From contig JADKFS010000008.1 in NCBI GenBank assembly GCA_016717335.1, positions 372,001 through 436,000 of the forward strand: DNA of 64,000 bases, given 5' to 3'. Made by a program: the position numbers and the translations under genes. The notes under the pieces are model-generated. The model had not been told where the DNA came from and made no database searches. It saw only the letters and a list, made by a program, of their open reading frames with translations. The stretch is from Candidatus Ribeiella danica (lineage in GTDB: Bacteria > Chloroflexota > Chloroflexia > Chloroflexales > Roseiflexaceae). Positions 59,064-64,000 of the stretch are shown here, piece by piece (position 1 is the first letter of the stretch; each line of letters opens with the position of its first letter).

Positions 59064-60935
59064 TTAGTCGGCTTGATATTCGCCTTCAACCACATCTTCG
59101 CCGCTGGCGGCGCCCTGGCCGCCGTCGCCGCTGTCCTGGTACATCGCCTGACCGACCTGCTGGAGCACGACGTTCAGCTCGGAGATCTTGTTCTGTATAT
59201 CGGTGGCGTCCTCGCTGTCGAGCGAGGTGCGCAGCGCGCGGATCTTATCCTCGACCTCGGTGCGCAGCTTGCCGTCGACCTTCTCGCCGGCCTCGCGCAG
59301 GGTCTTCTCGGCGGTGTAGATCAGGCCGTCGGCGCTGTTGCGCGCGCCGATCAGGTCGCGCCGGCGCTTGTCGTCCTCGGCGTGCGCCTCGGCGTCGTGG
59401 ACCATGCGCTCGATCTCGTCGCCGCTGAGGCCCGAGGAGGCCGTGATGGTGATGTGCTGCTCCTTGCCGGTGGCCTTATCCTTCGCGTTGACGTTCAGAA
59501 TGCCGTTGGCGTCGATGTCGAAGGTGACCTCGATCTGCGGCACGCCGCGCGGCGCGGGTGGGATGCCGTCGAGCACGAACTTGCTCAGCGACTTGTTCAG
59601 CCGCGCCTCGGCCCGCTCGCCCTGCAGCACGTGCACCTCGACGCTGTTCTGGCTGTCGCTGGCGGTCGAGAAGACCTGGCTCTTGCGGGTTGGGATGGTC
59701 GTGTTGCGCTCGATCAGCGGGGTCATCACGCCGCCGAGCGTCTCGATCCCGAGCGTCAGCGGGGTCACGTCGAGCAGCAGCACGTCCTTGACCTCGCCGG
59801 ACAGCACGCCGGCCTGGATGGCTGCGCCGATCGCCACCACCTCGTCGGGGTTGACGCCCTTGTGCGGGTCGCGGTTGAAGAAGCGGCGCACGGCCTCCTG
59901 CACCGCCGGCATGCGCGTCTGGCCGCCGACCAGGATCACCTCGTCGATATCGTTCGGGCGCAGGCCGGCGTCGGCCAGGGCCTGCTTGACCGGCGCGATC
60001 GTGCGGTCGATCAGGTCGCCGGTGAGCTGCTCCAGCTTGGCCCGGCTCAGCGTGATGTTCAGGTGCCGCGGGCCGCTCGAGTCGGCGGTGATGAACGGCA
60101 GGTTGACCTCGGTCTGGAGCACGGTCGAAAGCTCCATCTTAGCCTTCTCGCCCGCCTCCTTGAGCCGCTGCAGCGCCGTGCGGTCGCCGCGCAGGTCGAT
60201 CCCGGTGTCGCGCTTGAACTCGGTCGCCAGCCAGTCGATGATCCGCTGGTCGAAGTCGTCGCCGCCCAGGTGGGTGTCGCCGTTGGTCGCCTTGACCTCG
60301 AACACGCCGTCGCCCAGCTCGAGGATCGAAATATCGAAGGTGCCGCCGCCAAGGTCGTAGACCGCGATCGTCTCGTCCTTGCCCTCCTTGTCGAGGCCAT
60401 AGGCCAGCGCGGAGGCGGTCGGCTCGTTGATGATCCGCAGCACCTCCAGCCCGGCGATCTTGCCGGCGTCCTTGGTGGCCTGGCGCTGGCTGTCGTTGAA
60501 GTAGGCCGGCACCGTGATCACCACCTGCGTGACCGTCTCGCCCAGGTAGGCCTCGGCGTCGGCCTTGATCTTCTGGAGCACCATCGCCGAGATCTCCTGC
60601 GGCGAGTGGTCCTTGCCGCCCAGCATCACGCGCACGTCGCCGTTCGGCGCCGACGCGAGCTTGTAGGAGACCAGGTCCTTGTCGCGCTGGACGTGCGCGT
60701 CGCTGAGCTTGCGCCCCATGAAGCGCTTGACCGAGAAGATCGTGTTTTCGGGGTTGGTGACGGACTGGCGCTTGGCGACCTGGCCAACCAGCCGCTCGCC
60801 GGTCTTATTCATCGAGACGACGGACGGGGTCAGGCGATTTCCCTCGGCGTTCGAGATCACGACCGGCTCGCCGCCCTCCATGACCGCCACCACTGAGTTG
60901 GTCGTGCCAAGATCGATGCCGATAACTTTTGCCAT
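59064..60935 (-). CDS. dnaK: DnaK (Hsp70) chaperone
   Basis: 623 aa. ATPase domain GIDLGTTNSVVAVMEGG, VYDLGGGTFDISILE, VILVGGQTRMPAVQEAV; linker VLLLDVTPLTLGIET; substrate domain and acidic end VVEGEYQAD. Folds client proteins with DnaJ and GrpE. Start ATG 60935. Confidence 0.98.
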   Translation of the reverse strand: MAKVIGIDLGTTNSVVAVMEGGEPVVISNAEGNRLTPSVVSMNKTGERLVGQVAKRQSVTNPENTIFSVKRFMGRKLSDAHVQRDKDLVSYKLASAPNGDVRVMLGGKDHSPQEISAMVLQKIKADAEAYLGETVTQVVITVPAYFNDSQRQATKDAGKIAGLEVLRIINEPTASALAYGLDKEGKDETIAVYDLGGGTFDISILELGDGVFEVKATNGDTHLGGDDFDQRIIDWLATEFKRDTGIDLRGDRTALQRLKEAGEKAKMELSTVLQTEVNLPFITADSSGPRHLNITLSRAKLEQLTGDLIDRTIAPVKQALADAGLRPNDIDEVILVGGQTRMPAVQEAVRRFFNRDPHKGVNPDEVVAIGAAIQAGVLSGEVKDVLLLDVTPLTLGIETLGGVMTPLIERNTTIPTRKSQVFSTASDSQNSVEVHVLQGERAEARLNKSLSKFVLDGIPPAPRGVPQIEVTFDIDANGILNVNAKDKATGKEQHITITASSGLSGDEIERMVHDAEAHAEDDKRRRDLIGARNSADGLIYTAEKTLREAGEKVDGKLRTEVEDKIRALRTSLDSEDATDIQNKISELNVVLQQVGQAMYQDSGDGGQGAASGEDVVEGEYQAD

Positions 60936-60948
60936 TATTATCTCCTGA

Positions 60949-61050
60949 GGGTAGTCAGTAGTCAGATTTCAGTCGTCAGTACCGGCGAAGATCATCGCGA
61001 TGCATCAGTACCGGCTGTGGCTACTGGCTACTGACCACTGACTACTACCC
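60949..61050. repeat. STRR-like heptamer hairpin (AGTCAGT / GGCTACT words)
   Basis: AGTCAGT-AGTCAGA-TTTCAGT-CGTCAGT, then GTACCGGC, faces GTACCGGC-TGTGGCTACT-GGCTACT-GACCACT-GACTACT. It fills the grpE-dnaK gap. Confidence 0.92.
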
Positions 61051-61650
61051 TTGCCCAACTTTAACCATCGTAGGCCGCAGCACGCGGTCGCGCAGCCGGT
61101 AGCCCCTCTGCAGCTCGCCGACGACCTTGCCCTCCTGGCCAGGGCCGGCCGGCTCGTAGATCACCGCCTCGTGCAGGTTCGGGTCGAAGTCCTGGCCGAG
61201 CGCCTCGATCGCCGTGACGCCCTCGCTCTCCAGGACCGTCTTGAGCTTGTGGGGGATGAGCTTGAAGCCGTTGTACCAGGGCGTCGCCTCGACGTCCGGC
61301 GTGGTGCTGGCGGTCGCCCGCTCGAGGTCGTCGACGACCGGCAGCAGCTTGAGCAGCAGCCCGGCGCTGGCGCTGCGGATCAGATCGGCGCGCTCCTGCT
61401 CGGTGCGGCGCTTGAAGTTCTTGTAGTCGGCCACGGCGCGCAGCCACTGGTCGCGGTAGTCGGACGATTCTTTCTCGAGCTGCGCGATGCGGGCCTGCAG
61501 CTGGCCGATCGGGTCGGCCTGGCCATTCGGGCTGGCGGCTGCTGTATCTGGCGCGGCGGCGGCCGGCTGGGCCGCGGGCGTCGGCTGGTCTTGAGCGCTG
61601 GTCTCCTGGTCTTGATTCTGCGGTGTCGTGTTCGTCTGCTCTTCAGTCAT
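61045..61650 (-). CDS. grpE: GrpE nucleotide-exchange factor
   Basis: 201 aa from ATG 61650. Poorly conserved Gln/Ala-rich N-terminus, long coiled-coil (IAQLEKESSDYRDQWLRAVADYKNFKRR) and the C-terminal beta domain (GFKLIPHKLKTVLESEGV…FDPNLHEAVI…VVGELQRGYRLRDRVLRPTMVKV). Frees ADP from DnaK. Confidence 0.97.
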   Translation of the reverse strand: MTEEQTNTTPQNQDQETSAQDQPTPAAQPAAAAPDTAAASPNGQADPIGQLQARIAQLEKESSDYRDQWLRAVADYKNFKRRTEQERADLIRSASAGLLLKLLPVVDDLERATASTTPDVEATPWYNGFKLIPHKLKTVLESEGVTAIEALGQDFDPNLHEAVIYEPAGPGQEGKVVGELQRGYRLRDRVLRPTMVKVGQG

Positions 61651-61762
61651 CGTGCATAAACCTCCAAACAACAGTAGTCCATAAAGAAAGATTTGTGCGC
61701 GTGGAGCCTGTGATCTACAGGTTCAAACGCCAAAAACGCGCAATCTGATACTCGCGATTGAC

Positions 61763-61780
61763 AAGGTTCTTGCGAACCTT
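61763..61780. repeat. Short hairpin between hrcA and grpE
   Basis: AAGGTTC-TTGC-GAACCTT. No T-run in either direction; could shape mRNA processing between the two genes. Confidence 0.6.
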
Positions 61781-61801
61781 ACCGCTCCAGGCGTGGGGGC
61801 G

Positions 61802-62869
61802 TCAGGATCGGCCGCTCTCGGCGCCGTAGAGATCGCCGAGCAGGTCGCTCATCACCGTCGAGATATAGCGCACGGTCGAGATCGTGCGCGGGTAGGCCAT
61901 GCGGGTCGGGCCGATCACGCCCAGCACGCCGACGACATCGTCGGCGATGCCGTAGCGCGAGAGCACCACGCTGTACTCGCGCATCTCGTCGCGGCTGTGC
62001 TCGCCGCCGATCACCACCTGGACGCCGTTGCTGGCCAGCACGCGCGGGATCAGCGGCCCGAGGCCCTTGCCGCCCTGCAGCATCTCGAGCACCTGGCGCA
62101 CGCGCTCGATCTGGGCGAACTCGGGCTGGCTGAGCATCTCGATCAGCCCATCGCTGTGGATCTGGCTGTTGAACTGATCCTCGAGCTGGTGCATCGCCTT
62201 GACGATCAGATCCAGCACCTGCTGCTCTAGGTCGTTGAACGCCGGGCTAGGCAGCGCGCGGTCCTGCAGGAACAGATCCTCGATCCGGCCAACCGGCGCG
62301 TCGTGGAAGCGCTCGTTGAGCCGCAGCGCGCTGCGGCTCAGCTCGTCCTGCGGCCGCGCCGCGTCGAGCGAGAAGGTCTGCTGGCGGATCGTGCCGTCGT
62401 GCAGCACCAGCACCAGCAGCACCTTGGCCTCGTGGATCGCGATCAGCTCCATGTGCTTGAAGCGGGCCTGGTAGGCGCGCGGCGGCGTGACCACCGAGGC
62501 ATTCTGGGCCGTGCGGGCCAGCACCGCGCCGGCCAGCTGGATCCACTGATCCAGCTCGGAGCGGACCTGGTAGAACTGGTGCCGGATCGTGCGCTGCTCG
62601 GTCGCCGAGAGCGGCGTGCGATCCATCAGGTTCTCGACGAAGTAGCGGTAGCCCGCGTCGGTCGGCACTCGCCCGGCCGAGGTGTGCCAGTGCGTCAGGT
62701 AGCCCAGATCCTCAAGCGCGGCCATCTCGTTGCGCACCGTCGCCGAGGAGACGTTCAGCGCATACTTCCGGACCAGCAGATCCGAGGCTACCGCGGTGGA
62801 CGTCTCGATAAACTCCTGGATCACCAGCTTCAGGAGCAGCTGTCGACGCTCGTTCATTTCGGTCGCCAT
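61802..62869 (-). CDS. hrcA: Heat-inducible transcription repressor HrcA
   Basis: 355 aa. N-terminal winged helix (VRKYALNVSSATVRNEMAALEDLG, AGRVPTDAGYRYFV), then GAF-like domain (LLVLVLHDGTIRQQTF) and the C-terminal IGPTRMAYPRTISTVRYIS block. Binds CIRCE to repress the chaperone operon. ATG 62869, GGAG nine bases before it. Confidence 0.97.
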   Translation of the reverse strand: MATEMNERRQLLLKLVIQEFIETSTAVASDLLVRKYALNVSSATVRNEMAALEDLGYLTHWHTSAGRVPTDAGYRYFVENLMDRTPLSATEQRTIRHQFYQVRSELDQWIQLAGAVLARTAQNASVVTPPRAYQARFKHMELIAIHEAKVLLVLVLHDGTIRQQTFSLDAARPQDELSRSALRLNERFHDAPVGRIEDLFLQDRALPSPAFNDLEQQVLDLIVKAMHQLEDQFNSQIHSDGLIEMLSQPEFAQIERVRQVLEMLQGGKGLGPLIPRVLASNGVQVVIGGEHSRDEMREYSVVLSRYGIADDVVGVLGVIGPTRMAYPRTISTVRYISTVMSDLLGDLYGAESGRS

Positions 62870-62905
62870 AGCAGGTACTCCGCAGCTGACCAGTGGGCGA
62901 TCCTC

Positions 62906-62932
62906 TTAGCACTCAGGCCACTCGAGTGCTAG
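62906..62932. promoter_or_regulatory. CIRCE operator
   Basis: TTAGCACTC-AGGCCACTC-GAGTGCTAG: the 9-9-9 HrcA operator, one base from consensus. It is 37 bases upstream of hrcA. Confidence 0.97.
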
Positions 62933-63249
62933 ATCGCTAGTTTAAATGATTGGCGTGCGAATCGCACGCCTGACGGGGTGTATTTTACCATGACTTCTAT
63001 AGAGATTCAACGCAGTGATCTGTTTCTATCCCGGGCGCTGCGCCCCCGGCCCCCGCCTGCCGGTTCGTGCTGACGGCAGAGATGACTCTTCCGGGGCGCT
63101 GCGCCCCCGGCCCCCCCCCCGCCCGGGGGAACCCGCGCCGGTTCCCGCCGGTTCCCCCCCCCCTCCGGCAAATGATGTCGAACCAGATGCAAGCATCGTG
63201 GTGGATGCCCAGCACCAGTTCTACCGGACGAGTTCCATCCCGCCGCGCC

Positions 63250-63366
63250 TGGATTCAGCCAGGCATGCGCGTCAAGCGCTGAACGTGAGGTTGCGTCATT
63301 TTGGGGTCCAGGGGCGAAGCCCCGGCCGGGGGGCGGCGGGGGTGGCGGCCCACCCCCGCCCGCGGG
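63250..63366. repeat. GC-rich element family C, copy 3
   Basis: Opposite orientation to copies 1 and 2: TGGATTCAGCCAGGCATGCG … ATTTTGGGGTCCAGGGGCG … CGGCCGGGG. Confidence 0.88.
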
Positions 63367-63416
63367 GGCACGGGGGGCGCGCAGCCCCCGGAGGCAGTGT
63401 GTGCTCTAGGAGCACG

Positions 63417-63560
63417 TGGATTCAGCCAGGCATGCGCGTCAAGCGCTGAACGTGAGGTTGCGTCATTTTGGGGTCCAGGGGCGAAGCCCCGGCCGGGGGG
63501 CGGCGGGGGTGGCGGCCCACCCCGCCCGCGGCGTTTGCGGGGGGCGCGCAGCCCCCAATA
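63417..63560. repeat. GC-rich element family C, copy 4
   Basis: Direct repeat of copy 3 with 167-base offset, essentially identical over about 108 bases apart from one missing C late in the unit. Confidence 0.9.
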
Positions 63561-63771
63561 CGCGGGGGCGCGCAGCCCGACCAACTGCAACTAACACGCG
63601 CGCCAGCAAGTACTATATTGGCAGCGGATCGTTCACGACCAGGGGCGCAGACTGTGGTACAGTTAGCGTGCCAAACAGCGGGCGAGACAAAACGCGGCGC
63701 ACGGAATTGCGCTACAATACGGCTTACAATGCGAGCACTGAGCACATTCAGCTACTATGAGGATCGTTCAT

Positions 63772-64000
63772 ATGTCTAACGGCAAGCTTTCTCTGATCGC
63801 CGGCGGGCTGCTGGCGGCCGCGCTGGTGCTGGCCGGCTGCGGCGGGACCACGGCGGCGACGACCACGACGACCGCGACGGTGGCGCGCGGCGAGCTGATC
63901 CAGAGCGTCAGCGGCAGCGGCCAGGTCAAGCCGGCGCAGGACAGCAACCTGAACTTCGGCAGCAGCGGCACCGTCGCGCAGGTGCTGATCAGCGAGGGGC
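63772..64000 (+). CDS. Efflux RND/HlyD-type membrane-fusion lipoprotein, N-terminal part (cut by window edge)
   Basis: Starts MSNGKLSLIAGGLL…LVLAGC with a lipobox Cys, so a lipoprotein. Then TATVARGELIQSVSGSGQV and TVAQVLISEG, the first beta-barrel/lipoyl part of a periplasmic adaptor for an ABC or RND exporter. GAGGAT lies eight bases before the ATG at 63772. The rest is outside the window. Confidence 0.85.
   Translation, partial: MSNGKLSLIAGGLLAAALVLAGCGGTTAATTTTTATVARGELIQSVSGSGQVKPAQDSNLNFGSSGTVAQVLISEG

Larger units (their letters stand above)
62933..63771. other. 839-base gap with long direct repeats, no gene
   Basis: Two family C copies, a run of C (about 63108-63121) and GC-rich palindromic stretches. 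The last 100 bases before 63772 hold TACAAT (63715-63720 and 63726-63730 region), a possible promoter for the efflux gene. Confidence 0.5.

Noticed and set aside
59073..60896. 607-aa frame on the plus strand opposite dnaK
   Set aside because: Known kind of antisense shadow of GC-rich dnaK; low-complexity Leu/Ala/Asp-rich product, no start signals.
61763..61780. Terminator between hrcA and grpE
   Set aside because: No T-run on either strand and the operon continues.
1..64000. tRNA, rRNA, tmRNA or RNase P RNA genes
   Set aside because: No cloverleaf or conserved core recognised by eye; a covariance search would be decisive.

Overview
The window is GC-rich bacterial chromosome with no rRNA, tRNA, prophage, intact insertion sequence or CRISPR array that I can recognise. 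I infer a filamentous member of the Chloroflexota, probably class Chloroflexia and Roseiflexaceae-like. The grounds are GAF-rich hybrid-like sensor kinases, a SARP/MalT-type regulator, surface proteins with long Thr/Pro linkers, DUF1206, DUF5317 and YitT membrane proteins, an hrcA-grpE-dnaK-dnaJ cluster under a CIRCE operator, and very repeat-rich intergenic DNA. The taxonomic call is inference, not a database result. Layout: (1) 1-6.3 kb: 5' part of trxB with a CsoR-like palindrome upstream, a four-domain lamin-tail surface protein, a ROK-fold protein without the usual zinc motif, and a coupled pair of unknown genes (50 aa and 635 aa). (2) 6.4-14 kb: HEAT-repeat protein, FemAB-like transferase, small helical protein, an overlapping HAD / ParB-fold / GDSL trio, DUF1206 protein and murE. 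(3) 14-22.5 kb: rhomboid protease, argD, a beta-hydroxyacid dehydrogenase, a 1.3 kb gene-poor repeat region, sirtuin, prfB with a programmed +1 frameshift, a YitT protein and a SirB1-like protein. (4) 22.8-37.5 kb: three large sensor histidine kinases, a GAF/degenerate-cyclase protein, hisC, a zinc-ribbon membrane protein, a nucleotide-sugar dehydrogenase and a Pro/Thr-stalk surface protein. (5) 37.7-43.1 kb, minus strand: likely operon coaBC, HEAT/SH3 protein, mltG, aroE, prepilin peptidase. (6) 43.4-55.5 kb: Tat-exported multicopper oxidase, STAS/GAF sensor, LOG-family hydrolase, methyltransferase, FHA protein, histidine kinase, a three-gene peptide/DUF5317/small-protein operon and a 1052-aa SARP/MalT regulator. 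(7) 56.3-62.9 kb, minus strand: heat-shock operon hrcA, grpE, dnaK, dnaJ followed by rlmB and an HD-domain gene. (8) End: a repeat-dense stretch and the start of an efflux membrane-fusion lipoprotein. The strongest structure not explained by genes is a set of about twenty short arrays built from imperfect 7-bp or 8-bp words. Many are arranged as two facing arms that can pair, most sit in the small gaps between genes, and several run into the coding ends of neighbours; two lie inside murE. They resemble the STRR heptamer repeats known from filamentous cyanobacteria. In addition there are at least two families of longer hairpin elements whose copies keep flanking sequence but change the stem on both arms together (compensatory change), a double-hairpin family, and a GC-rich family of four copies. 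The most interesting protein-level candidate is the small operon at 51.0-51.95 kb, which encodes a 40-aa exported peptide, a DUF5317 membrane protein and a 68-aa protein, directly downstream of the SARP/MalT regulator.
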